Source of the DNA: Phytoseiulus persimilis
Lineage: Eukaryota > Arthropoda > Arachnida > Mesostigmata > Phytoseiidae
Direction of reading: 5' to 3'
Length of the DNA: 64,000 nucleotides
NCBI GenBank assembly: GCA_037576195.1
Contig: CM075101.1
Coordinates: 6,696,001 to 6,760,000 of the forward strand
Below the pieces are notes generated by a model. That model saw nothing but the letters and a program-made list of their open reading frames with translations, was not told the DNA's origin and made no database searches. The position numbers and the translations under genes were made by a program. Positions 38,071-50,124 of this stretch are shown in pieces (position 1 is the stretch's first letter; each line of letters opens with the position of its first letter).

Positions 38071-41000
38071 CTTCGGATGTTTTCGTATGCATCATTTCTC
38101 TTGGATAGCTCTACGTCTTATAAATAAACTTTGCTTCATCTTGAAGTCATGGACGGAGCTCAAATATTGTCAAGAACTAGGATCGAGACATGCATGGTTT
38201 GATTGAATTTATATCCTTGATCACACATGTATGTCCCTCCGTTTCAGGGTTGGTTGCCCTGTATTCATAGATAATTTTCGGTTTTCGGTCTCTCATCATC
38301 TCAGAATATCGACCTTCTGTCCTATCGACCTTCGTCCTCCTCCGATCTTTCGGGGTGAAGTCGGATCGTGCGAAATGGGCCTCGAAAAATCTGAAGTCTG
38401 ATGGCGAATTCCTACTGCGAATATTTCCCTTCCTCGCGTTCCAGATTTTCGTGTGGGTCGATCCCGGGGGCCTCGCATAGCGCGCATTTCGCATCGATGG
38501 GAGGATCGCGAAAATGGTCTCGATCTGGAGCATACCCGCCCAGGCGAGCTATCGTCCATTCCGCTGGGAGCTGTCTCGTCTCTATGGACTGTAGATATAG
38601 GTCCAAAGTTGGGATTGTAGCACGGAATCTTTGAGAGACGCTTCTCGAATAGTCAATTCCGTGAAATCAACGATGGCTGTTACTGCTACGGAAGCGACCG
38701 CTCAACAAACGGGTCTTCGGAGCGGTTGCCTGCTACTCACCATTCTCTCCACTCTGGCGAAGGAACACGTGTTTCGGAGCGGTTCGTATCGATTCCGCGT
38801 TCGACGAAATCGCCTTCGATCCCGGCCCCTGGTGCCATCTCACTTGGTCGGGTTTCGGATATGTTTCCCGTGGTCAGCCCGATACATCATCCAAAACTGC
38901 GTCGACGCCTACCAACGGGTGCGCGTCGCTCGCCCAAAATTTGCGAAGCAGCTCAGAATCATATCGGCGTACCGTTTCAGAGTCGACTCAAAATTTCTCG
39001 CAAATACCGTTTTAACGCCAGAAGTATGCGAAGACAAAACGCAGCTCTATAGCGAAGATTAAAGTATTCATAGGTCGGACTCTGCTCTCTTATGTTTGCT
39101 CTGGAATTCCGAGGATGGTCGAGCGAGTGTTTCGATCACCGAATGGTTTCTCTCCTACTCCTCTTGAACCATTGGGAACCTCGTTGTAGATATCTCTCGA
39201 GTTCTGCCCGGGGAAAGCTGCGCGTACATTCAACTGATTTAGGAGAAGTTCTTCTCCCAAGTTCTTCTCGGCTGGACTGAGAACTGTTCTCATTCCCCCA
39301 GCTACGGAGACGGGGCTGTATATCTTACCCGCAGACAAGTCTCTCTGATTTTTTGAGAGCATCGTTTCGCAACTTGCATTCGTGTTTTCAGTCATTTGCG
39401 TGGTCGAACGATTTTCTCCCGGTATGGACCGACACATAATGTGCGGAGTCCTCTTTTTCGCCGGTAGATCTCCACGATTCGAACAGGTATATTCGCTGTG
39501 TCACAAGTCACAAGGAATGGTGGGACGTTCTTCCCTTGTCGGCAGTTCTTCACAGACTTCAAATCAAAGAGCTCCGTTAAAATTACAGTCCAACCCCGAA
39601 CAAGTTACCGATCGGAGCGCGGCGCCTCGTTGCCGGCTCGGCCTCGGCGGCGACACAGCCGCAGAGCAAACCCATTCCCTCCGTTAATTAGACTACGTGG
39701 TTACCTTGGCCTAAAGCACACATGTTGCAGTGTTTTGGGTTGGGATCCATTGACTTGTTGATTGCAATGTTCTCCCAATAGTCGGGCCAGAATTGCAAAG
39801 CCGCATTGACGACGTCCATGGATGCTGTGAGACTCAAAGACGATGGTCGTTCCTTCCAAGTGTTTGTGCCCAGTGTCAACAGCATCCCCAAACTATAACA
39901 CATTCGTTGCATAATTATGACTGACAATGGGCCAATCGAGGCCTTCAACCTTCCACTGCTCATCCTTCGATTCGCTTCGGCGGACTTGACAGCTCGTCGA
40001 CTCATCGTTACTTTTCCCCAAGTACTCCGACCGCAGTGCGATTCGCCAAGCGGGAGCGATAACCTCGGCAACCTCGAGTCTCATCTCCTGCATCGAATTC
40101 TGTGGGAGTCTCCATATTTCTTCAGGAGTATCTATTCATCTGGGGCTAGTTCATCCTGTCATGCCAATCGAATGCTTGAAAGTATCTGACCGGAATTCTG
40201 AGAAGAGAACCTCGGAAGAAGAAGGCCGTCCATGATTTGGAACATTCCAATCTAAGGGTCTTGCATTCTTGTTATCCCCCAAGTTCGTGGGGAGGAAGGT
40301 CAAGCTCGGACGGATTCCTGCGACAAGCGAGAAGATTTGTACAAATTCCACGGCACGAGGAGCTCCAGAGACGCCAACGAGCGTTGAGCATCGGAGAGCT
40401 TGAGAGAACGAGATGATTATTGCTCTAATCGCGGACGTCGAGAAGCCGGCTCCGAAACAACCCCATGTCGTCCAGATACTTGACCGATCATCGATGCCGG
40501 TCTTACAGGAAAGGAACACAACAAAGACCCCTCGAGAAAAATCGTGACTATCGCCGAAAGCATCTCAAGACTGAATCGATCAGGAGCGGCTCCTGACTCC
40601 GAGGGGAAAAGGATCTCTGACGCTCGGAATGGTTCACGACGCCACTCCGATCGGAGCGACTTGCATCTATCACAAGAGGGTCGGGAAGCTTCCGGACTCA
40701 GCGCTGCGGCCCCTGGTCCCCCCAGGGCGAACTGGACGAGGTCCACCCATGCGATGGCGGGCATGATGCCCTACGATCTGCGAGTTCGCGCTCTCGAGAG
40801 CCCAGGTATGAGTATCCCACCCCAGCATCAGGTTCAGCATTCCGAAGGCGAACTCATCGAGATTCGCATAGCCCACTTGCTAACAGTACGTTGCTATGGA
40901 AGTCATGCAATCGGTTGAATTTCAGCTTGGAATTGGCATGGGTATTAAGACGGGAATTCGCGTTTGACTCGATAAGAGAACAGGTTAGGATGACCCGCAT

Positions 41001-41851
41001 CCAGCGCGGAGCAGGAATCATGGCCGACTCCGTTCTTGAATTTGCCAGGAAAAAACTCAGCACCCCATTACCCTCCCCAAAACCTCGTTGGGTGGGAGCT
41101 CGCCGACTGCACAGGGTGATTCCTCCCGCTTCTGACTGACTCCTCCAAGAGCACGGCTTGGGAGGGATTCCGCTCAACGGTCGTTCCGGGGCTGCCAGCT
41201 TCCAACAGGGTCCGGGTATTTGATACTTTCCGCGGCGCTGAAAGGCCGCTTTCTTCCGTATTCTCCTGGTTGTCAACGCTCGAAGCGGGATTCCGCGACA
41301 TTGCCGCCGTTTGTACCGGGCAGCACGAACCGACGCTACAGCTGACTTTCCCGGGAGTCCGAAGAAAGGAGATAGCTCATGGACGAAATACCGAAAGAAT
41401 GCCCTTGGGTAGACGTGCGAAGCCCGATAGAAACACGGAACGAGTCTCGCACCAACACAACTGGACTGCCCGAGTATGCCCTCGTTGATAGGCTCCCCAC
41501 CAGGGCGATGGAATCGCGAATCTTTGATGGACGCTCCCGCCATTGTCCAATCGCTGGTGTGTCAATGCCAAGCGGATACCGTCGATCATCTTGGGAGCTT
41601 CCAGAACTCGAACTTGGTCTGCTCTTCGCGCTCGAGAACATCGAGAAATGTAGCCATCGTCCTGTACCGGAATCATGAGAGCAGACTGAAAGAATATTTT
41701 GTAGCAAATCACCCTCAGGTCGAAATAGTGCCACTGCAGTTCGATTCATGCGAATTCATGTTCATCGGCAACCTCGCTTGCCACTGCATCGAGCGTAACA
41801 CCCACAAGCTATCGGGGCACGCGAGAAACCAACACCAACTGAGAAGCCAAC
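38071..41851. other. No gene resolved; several competing frames
   Basis: About 3.8 kb. Two overlapping plus frames are both long at 38.62-39.06 kb, and minus frames at 38412-38606 (with CALC and EAPGIDPHE), 39090-39437 and 40417-40764 also look protein-like. A 229-codon minus frame spans 40854-41543. I could not pick a consistent exon chain on either strand, so none is called. If a gene is present it is most likely on the minus strand, continuing from or into the small membrane-protein gene to the right. Confidence 0.3.
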
Positions 41852-42205
41852 TCATATAACGTCATAATCCCGTCCCCAGTCAATCTCAGGTTCATCTTCT
41901 TTAATTTCTTCCGAGTACAGCGCTTCCATTTTCTTCCGATACTCAATCCACTCAGACCTGACACTGAGTTTGGTGCCCTCGTAGTAGTCAGGCATCAATG
42001 GATACTCAGCTTCTTCGGAGTTCAGAGTGTTCACGAGGGCTACAACCACCAGAAGGAGTGCGCCAGCCACAACGCAAAAAACCAGTGACTTCCCGGGCGT
42101 CGACAAATCGAACTCGATGCGACAGAGTCCGCACTTTTCCACGAGCTGTCTCATCAGCTCAGACACCGACTGCGTGGAGCCGGATTCTACTCCGCTTATC
42201 GTCAT
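41852..42205 (-). CDS. Small single-pass membrane protein, unknown family
   Basis: A 117-residue frame starting at ATG 42205 (MTISGVESG). Residues 1-45 are polar with two cysteines near KCGLCRIEF. A clear transmembrane helix LVFCVVAGALLLVVVALV lies at about 51-68. A very acidic tail of about 50 residues follows, including YEGTKLSVRSEWIEY and ending EIDWGRDYDVI. The helix, charge pattern and lack of an equally good opposing frame make it a likely real gene. The frame stays open for about 60 bases upstream. A first exon ATG 42515 to 42499 (MTEQH, donor gtgagc) would join in phase 1 at an acceptor near 42262, adding about 25 residues. No family recognised. Confidence 0.6.
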   Translation of the reverse strand: MTISGVESGSTQSVSELMRQLVEKCGLCRIEFDLSTPGKSLVFCVVAGALLLVVVALVNTLNSEEAEYPLMPDYYEGTKLSVRSEWIEYRKKMEALYSEEIKEDEPEIDWGRDYDVI

Positions 42206-45200
42206 GCTGTATCGCTTTCCTCGTTCCAATTGTGAGGGAAGACGTTCGGATTGGGCTTCTCACTGCTCCTGAGGAGCTTGAGTCAACGAGCATTTCACAT
42301 TGTTTTCGCTCGTCACTTTGAATGGATCGGCTGACCTTCCCGCCTGGATTCAAAACTTGTGGCGCGACCACCCCCTTCAATTCGGTGTGATCATGAATAT
42401 TCCTGGCTTGAATTGTGGCCCTCGGGAGAGGAAGGAATCGAACATCGCCCTCAGAACAGCCTCGATTCGGCTGAGACGATCCGAGTGAGTTCCGCTCACC
42501 ATGCTGTTCAGTCATGTTTTTGATTGTTGCTCCACAGGATTCAGATTATTTATTTCGAAAAAAACTTTCTCGAACTTTCCCTCACAATCTCCTGCACCCG
42601 AATGATGGAGTTCTCGTTCCGGAGTTACGGAAGACTGTCCTGAGCCTGTGCAATTCCTCCACATACTGTCGATGCTCATAAACGAAAAAAGGGGTGTACG
42701 TCACGTATCATACGTGATAGTGCTATTCGAGACTGCACAGAAAATGGTCATCCTCTACCCCAGCATTGGCGCGCCAGCGCATCAGAATCATGCCTGTGCA
42801 CGGAGAATGAGTTCCAGCTCCCGGGACCGTCCGGACTGCTGAAGGGGGGAGAGGGGGGCGACGCAATGAAGTCTCTCGATGCTCGGCGATACGCGATCAA
42901 CCTTCTCTGCCGGGAGGTTTGGTTTCTCCTCTCAGCTGCTGTTCCTCCACGATTCTCATCCCGCTGGAGTGCGACATTTGCGGATCTCATTTTCCCCACC
43001 GAGGAACATTCCTCCGGAGGTCCAGGATTCCTCGCTGGATGCCCAGTTGTGCAGGAACTAGTGGTTTGACGACTCATGGTTCTGGAAGGCGCCCGCTTCG
43101 CGGTTCGACTGCGACGACCTCCGAGGAATGGTGCAGCTATACGTGCTCTTAGGAGCCACCGTAATCTTTTTCACCCCGTAAACCCCGATTCGAATCCCAG
43201 TGATTCTCAACTGGGTGACCGCGTTCCGATTCGGGAAACGAGTCACGCACGGAAGTCTTTATTATTGACCTTCCAGAGGAACTCTCCAAGTAGAACACAC
43301 ATTTACTGGTTCGCGTGCAACAGGATTCTAGAACCTCTCAGGTAAATCGCCGGTTTTGTAAATCAGAATATGGAGGGCGTCGTTTCCGATTGTTCAGAGC
43401 TCATGACTCCTTTTGGAGATCCGAGAAAGAGTTTGTTCACCGCTTTGCCCCGTTGGGGTGCCGAACTATTGATTCCAACTACAGATTCCTGAGAGCTTGA
43501 GCATCGATCGGATTCAGTGCCGAATTCACCATACTCGGACTGCAGGTGGGGAGTGATCTCTCGCCGTAGCTGTCTCGGAAGATTCCGAACGGCTCAAGTA
43601 TCCCAACTGAAGCGCCCCAGGCTCAGCGCTAGCAGCCGGTGACACTGTTCCATGCTCCGGGGCTTTTCCATGTGCGATCTGCTCGACTGGCTAGGCTCGG
43701 AAATACTTCGGCGGTGATTTTTCGACCTCGGAGTTGGCTTCGTCGCAAGTCGCAATTAACGGTGACTCCTTATCATCAGAAGCTATCAACCGCGCGATCC
43801 TCCCTGAGGCCCTCATGCAGCATCCGCCCCCGATGCCATTTCATCTGTCGTCAATGGATGCGATACAGACCCGGCTGTCCCTCTCCGGCTACTCTAGAGA
43901 GGGGATCATGGGTTCCCCGAGTCCCAGCTCCGGTCCCGTCCCCTCTGAACGACCTCTCCCGAGAACTGGAGAAACCCACCTCGGTCGAAGTACCTAGACA
44001 TGGAGAGCTTCGATTGAAGCTTGCGAATCCTCCCGCATTTGTGCTGCGACACCAATCTCACAATCAGCATGATTTTCAATGCAACGCGTTCCAAAAAAAG
44101 TCCTGATGATGAGGCTTTCTTCGACTGTTAAGGTGGGTTGTATCATTCATCTTTGAGAACGAAGAATTTATCGTTTTCGGCGGTTATTCTGGAGTTCCTG
44201 GATGTTGTCCAACCTCGATCATTTCAACCATTCGGACTTCAACCTGGATCATTCCAGCTCCTATTGCCGTACAACCCCAATCATGTCAACCACGATTATT
44301 CCAACTTCCGATTCGAAGCGTCTTCTACATCGATCAGTTGGACTGATCGAGGACCGTTCTCTCAGCAATACACATCTTCCTTGCAGTCACAGAAAATAGC
44401 TAGACACGTAACCGCTGACGCAAGAACATCAGGGGTTGATCCCGCTGCGACCGCTGGTTTCTTCGAGTCCGCTGCTCCTGGGCTCGACGTCGAGTCAGGT
44501 TGGGCGATGACAGACGATTTTGGGTGTTTGCGCTGATCGGAAACTCCCCCACGTAGGTACGTACAGGCCCTCTAACCAAGTTCTCACACCCGATTTGCTT
44601 TTCCGGCCGCTCGAAGGTTCGACACCGGGGAGCCAGATTTGGTATACGGCGGCCCGGTCTGCACGGAATGGTGTCGACTGTGTTCGGAGTCTTCCCAGTG
44701 AGGGTAACTCGCAACGAGGCAGAACGGAAGAGCTCCTCCGGAAGGACAGAGCGTGCCGACTCGTGGTCGGGGAGTTCACCGATCGCACAAGGCGGAGTTC
44801 ACCGGAAGTTCCTTCGACTGCGAGATCACTGAGCGTCGCCCGTATCAAAAACACGGCGACTCTCTATTTTCACCACAAGACGGCTGAAACCTCCTCCCCA
44901 TTATCCCTAACGTCATTTCTCTACATGCTACCAAATTTCTCAGACCAGCGCACGAGAGACACATCTCGAGCAATATCACGACACCGTCCGACACAGCAAC
45001 GGATCTTTCGCTTGAGATATCCGCATCTTGTCGGAAACGCTATTCAGCCTCCGAAGAGTTCGAAAGACCGCTCTGCCCTTGATAGGGGTGTAAAGAGAGA
45101 ATATTGGTCTGATTTTTCGGGCTTCAACTTCGCTCTGAGAGCAGCCAGAGATCAGATGAAGTGACCTCTGAGTTGTAGCCCTGAAGGCTCAAGCTATCCA

Positions 45201-48200
45201 TCGGAAGATATGGCGGCTTCACTTCGTTGTCTTCTCTTCCGGGGATAACTCCTCGATTTTGTCATTTTTCCCCGATTGCTCCTCGCCAGCATGAGCCAGA
45301 GTCCTGATTTTTCTTCTTGCATGTAGATAGCGAAGAGATCTTCCGAACGAACTTGAATGAAGAAGATCCGTGCTCATCAAGGATTTTTGAATGCGAATTC
45401 AAAAAAATGAAAATCGTCGCTTGCAGTTCCCGACGACTCTACCGGGAAAGTGTGCTCCGAATGCAGTCAATCTAGTTAATTCGCTTGCAGATTGCTTCGG
45501 CTACAAATCGAAAAGAACAGAATCGAAAGCGATATACCCGGCGCGGAGCAATCAAAATGGGGACAAATGGTGAAGTCGAGAAAAGGCCTCGAAAGAAAAG
45601 ACAACGAAGTCGAGCCGCCATTTTTTCCATTGAATAGTTTGAGTCTTCCTCTAGTTAGCGGTCACCACACCTTATCTCTGGCTGCTCTCAGACAGAACTT
45701 ATAGCCTGAGGAATCAGACCCATATTTTCCCGTTACACCCCCCTTAAGGCAATGTTTTCAGCGAGATTCATATCGAAACGTCGGATCATGGACTTGCCTG
45801 GAGGGATGCGCCTCGTTTTATATCGCTTCGCACCGTGGTTGGAGCTGCAGGGGTTCCCAGACGATCAGAAATCAGAAGATCCATGGTAGACTATTTTTTT
45901 CAAGTTTTCCGTTTCCAAGTGTGGAACGCCAGCTCGAGCGGTCCGGTACTCGAACAAAGGCGAAAGTCGTCGACCCGACTCTATTGGGACGATTCTCAGG
46001 AACTTTCGAGGGATAATAAGAACTCTACAGTAGAACCTTACACCGACTCGAGTCGGGCCAGCGAGTTCAGGCCGGAAGGAGGCTTCGAGGGAGATTCTAT
46101 TTGATTCCACGGCGCCTGGAATGTAAACTCGAGACGGAAATCAGAATGATAGTGATTTTCCACCGCGAACCGATTTCGAATTCCCCCTCGAAGCGCTCTC
46201 GTGATTTGATTCCAGCCACAACCCGTCATCCGATGCGAAAAGCCGACATGTTGACGCCCGAACGGGCGTTCGGTGAAACCGACTTCCACGGAGGGCGAAG
46301 AGACGCTGATCGAAGCTCCGACCTCCATGGCTTCCGGCTCAAATTGTGTCGTGATTCATATTCCAGGGAGGGTCACAAGAGAGATGCTGCCAAACTCTGA
46401 GGATGTCAAGATCAGCCCACTTGAGGCCCTGGGCGTTTGCACAGGCTGGAAGCTCGACGGATCGAGCTGACTTGATAGGTTCCGGCTGATAACCGCCCGC
46501 TGTTCCGATGACGCAAGCGTTTCAGCGCTGGAGACGGCGTGCTTCAGAAATGCTTCCGCGTGTGCGCAAGCCCATTCTGTTCCCTGCTGTGAATTGTGCA
46601 GCAAGGACTCGCGTTCATCTGCAATCAGCCTGTCACGGTCCAAGTGTACGACTCACAGGTGTACACAGCATGGCAAGAGACCGGAGAGCGCCACACGCTA
46701 TGATCGATCAGGGTTCTTCCAGGTGAGGCTTACGCCTCGGTTCGGTTGTGCCAAAATGGCGCCAAGGTCCCGCCTTGCGGAATCATCCGTTGTTGCTGCA
46801 ACCACGAGAGAATCGAGGAGAAAATTATCACACTGTGTTGATCTACCCAAATTGTCCGATTCTGAGCGTAGATTCCAAACTCAGTTCTCAGCAAACAGGG
46901 AGTGAGCTGAGCTGTGGCTTGCTCGCTCGTTATCCCGCCGCTTTTCGTTCGCGAGGATGCTTGCAACTGCATTGCGCGACCCCACTATGGTTGGTGTCTG
47001 CGACCCGAGAGAATTCCAGGATTCTGAATGCATGAACGTGTGCGTGAAACGTACATAGTCACTGAGCGAACTCTAGATTCTCTGGCCAACCCGAACACAC
47101 TCGCAGCGCATCTGTAAGCTGACGCAACAGGTTGTGAGTCCGTAATCCGCAGATGCCACGGGATCCGCTCGCGTAGCGGAACTTCCGTGACTGCGTCGCA
47201 TCAGGGAGTGTTCCGGCGAGAGAGAGCCCTCGCTGCTGCAAGCGAGGAATGCTGCGTAAAAACCGCTTGACGAGATTCAGTTTCCTGGAGCACGGCATTC
47301 GGGCCGAGCAGCCTGAGGGGCCCATGACACAAGTGCGGATTCGCGTGGTCACTTATACATCTCTAAATCGAGATACCGTCGGAAGCCTCGATTGCGGAGG
47401 TAGCATTTCAATATCGGCGGAAGCATGCAGGCCATCATGTCTGCGCACTGTGGCAATGAGGCACGGGATTTCCGCACTTTTCCGACGAGGGACGAAACCA
47501 ATACTATGAATTCATAGGCTCTCGACCCGTGTAACTGAGGAACGGGAAATAAGACTTCATGGACAGGCCTTTCAACTCGTATTTGGGAGCAGCTTCGCGA
47601 ATTCGTTGCCTGACCATCTGGGTCGGATCGCATCTTGACAATGTCGGCGAAGGTTTCCTCGTGCATAAAACACCGTGACCGATGAGCCGAGTAGATTGTC
47701 CTGGAGATCCGTCGAAGAAAAATTCAAGTTCATTCCCGAGTGCGGCCCTTTCCACTGCGCAAGGTTCGGCAGTGAGCCGGTGCTGCTTGCGAGCGCATGC
47801 GCAAGTTTCCCCATCCCCTAGCGTGCAACAGGCTGCTTCTGATTCGATTCTTTTTTCCATGCGATCATGAGTTCCACACTCGTTGATGAGAATTTCAGGC
47901 GTTCTTGTGTCGACGAAGCTACGATCAATAGACTATGGACCGCGATCACTCGAGAGAATCTAGGCGCTCCGCAACCGAGGGACGACCCGCTCGTGGGGTA
48001 GAGGAAATGGCAAACGGAGAGAGAGAGGGCATTAACCATCCCGAAAGCCTGGGTTCTCCGGCATTGACGTCGCCAACTTGTGCCGCATGCTCGTGAAGCC
48101 GCTCTCGTCAGTCGTTGAATTTCACTGGCGCTACAGGCCACAAGGCTTGATGCGGAGTGCCATCATCACGCTCTGAGTTTCGACATTGATATTCTGCGAA

Positions 48201-48892
48201 GTTCCAGAAAACGGCAACCCTGTTCTCGACTGCGTCGAACAGGTGGTTGCCTGGGCCCGCAGGCAGCAGTTACCTCGTTCTGCCTCATCCAAGATCGACC
48301 AAACCGTGAGAAAACGCTAAGTTTCACCTCGGATATCTGTAGCTGAGGCGGCCTCACTGAAATACTCTCGCAGCAGTCAGTCGCGCGAGGGACGATAGGG
48401 AATTTCGCGCGGATCCTCCCTCGAGGGGTAGAGAATCTCGGATCGTACGCAAAAACATCGAGCTCGTGCAGAGAACGGCCTTGGCCCCGCCCGTGCCGCC
48501 CGAGCGGAATGTTTGTGAACTTGTCGCCAGCTAGCACCAGATCATGTTGAGCTCTCAGTGAGAGATTCCGAAATTTGGTGCGGTTGTCCTGAACGCGAGC
48601 TCGTTTTATGAGCCGTCCGTCGATGTGAAAGCTCTCAGCTTCTTAGTTTCGTTTCCTCCCTACGCTCGGCTCACCGCAGTTTGGGACTTGCGAACTGGGT
48701 GAGGCGCTCAGGTGATTTTCCTGGAATACCCGTTGTGACCCGTCGGATCGAGATTCGAGTAGCAAGCAATGTTGTGCTCCGTCTTCTGCACATGGGTTCG
48801 GCACCCTCTCGCCCGTGGAAGCACGTATGTCGTAATCTTGGGAAGAGGTTCCCAAGAGGCAGCTCGTCCGTTCCGTTCACGAAGCGTTTGTT
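42206..48892. other. No defensible gene
   Basis: About 6.7 kb. A 214-codon plus frame (44520-45164) and a 119-codon minus frame (44495-44854) overlap; neither has a domain. Protein-like short frames at 46273-46470 (plus) and 47059-47352 and 47504-47860 (minus) could be exons, but no consistent chain emerged. A possible first exon for the small membrane protein lies at 42499-42515. A degenerate tandem repeat is at 44211-44300. Confidence 0.35.
44211..44300 (+). repeat. Degenerate tandem repeat, period about 30
   Basis: Copies of AACCTNGATCATTNCAAC begin at 44211, 44241 and 44273 (spacing 30 and 32 bases), with partial matches after each. In one frame this reads as a repeated NLDHFNHSDF-type peptide. 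No gene is assigned here. Confidence 0.4.
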
Positions 48893-49541
48893 TCAAAACC
48901 GAAACCTTGGCGAGTGCGGCCTCAACAGGAGCTCGCAGGATTTCGACGACGAAACTCTTCCATTCATGGACTCCCTGAGCTCATGCAGCGGCTGGGAGCC
49001 TGGGGTTCGAACGTTGCACGTCCCGAGCTCATCGAGGAGCTCAATGCCTTTCAGATACTCGTGGAAATCCGTCAGGAGAGAATTCTGACCGATGGAGCGA
49101 TTGGTCTGATCGGGAGCCCTCTGCAGGATGAACTTTCGTTCGGACAGGACAGATGGGTTCTAAAATCACATTCAGACTGTTATGAGTCTGGAAGTTCAGA
49201 CACGATTCATTAATCCATCAATCCATGGACTTACGGGTAGATGAGTGGACAGATTGATGGATTATGCCATATTGCCATGAGAACTGATTAACCCAGCCAT
49301 CAGAGCCTCATTTATTCGCCTCCCTACATGAATATATGGGAGGAGTAAAATGATGAATGCCTGAACTTCTGAGCTCTAGTTATGACTTTATCACCTCCGA
49401 GACATGCGTGAGCGAGACACGCGATGATTCCTCCGTTCCCCTGCGAATACCGAAGGAAATCCGCAGACCTCGCCCAAGGCAACAAAGAATTTCCCGCGCC
49501 TTTTTTTGTCGGATTTCGAAGGTTACATTCTCTAGTGGCAT
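48893..49541 (-). CDS. Candidate two-exon gene, unknown protein
   Basis: First exon 49541-49395 starts with ATG in a good context (CAAAATGCC) and reads MPLENVTFEIRQKKARE; it ends at GAG|gtgata in phase 0. The second exon, 49159-48893, follows acceptor gattttag, also phase 0, contains TDFHEYLKGIELLDELG and stops at TGA. The result is 137 residues with basic N-terminal and mixed helical C-terminal parts. Third-position GC is higher in this frame than in the overlapping plus-strand frame. The intron of 235 bases carries a 13-base inverted repeat. A donor CCAAG|gtttcg near the end could extend the gene leftwards. No family recognised. Confidence 0.4.
49211..49264. repeat. Perfect 13-base inverted repeat with 28-base spacer
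   Basis: TAATCCATCAATC at 49211-49223 is exactly complementary to GATTGATGGATTA at 49252-49264. It would form a strong hairpin, and lies in the proposed intron of the 48893-49541 candidate gene. It could be the remnant of a tiny inverted-repeat element; no flanking duplication was noticed. Confidence 0.6.
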
Positions 49542-50124
49542 TTTGCCTTTCTAGGCCCTGCCCCAACTAGCTCCATGGAACCGAACAGAGATCCTTTCTC
49601 TTCTTTCTAGTTTGACCAGAACGACTCACACCTTCTTCAGCGGCTGCCTCGCCCTTCAGCAAATTCTTCCTCGGGAACGATCGACTTCGCAAACTTGCTT
49701 GTATCCTTTCAAGGCTCCTCGATCGGGCTGTGACGTCGGAGGGGTGACCTTTCGAACGAAAAGAAACAACCACTCGGAATTTCGCTGGGTGCTGTTCACC
49801 GGAACGAATCGGAAAGTTCATGCACTTGAGGGGAGGCGAGCTGCTTTGGGCCATGATTTGGTGGTGCGCAGTGGTGGGCGCACTCTCGGGCGTGACCAAA
49901 GGATCAGCGATCTCGCGGAGCGTAGAGTATCCTTGAGGCGCGAAAGACTCGCGTTGCTCAATTCATTCATTCCAAACTTGAGTGGATTCCCCGATCAGCG
50001 TCGAGTGCATTGTCATCATTGCTATCCCCTGTCTCCTCGGAATTCGTCTACCAGATAAACGGCAGCTGGAGATCTGTCCTCTGCGTGCTGGGCGTTTACA
50101 CACAGAATTCTCTGTTTACACTTC
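49542..50124. other. Short intergenic stretch, possible upstream exon of the voltage-sensor gene
   Basis: A 148-codon plus frame ends at TAA 50058 and the same frame is open again from 50059 to 50224. The second part holds the proposed first coding exon of the voltage-sensor gene. No splice site linking the two was found, so nothing is called here. Confidence 0.3.

Noticed and set aside
40854-41543. 229-codon minus frame
   Set aside because: Composition is not protein-like and no domain or start context supports it; long but not enough alone.
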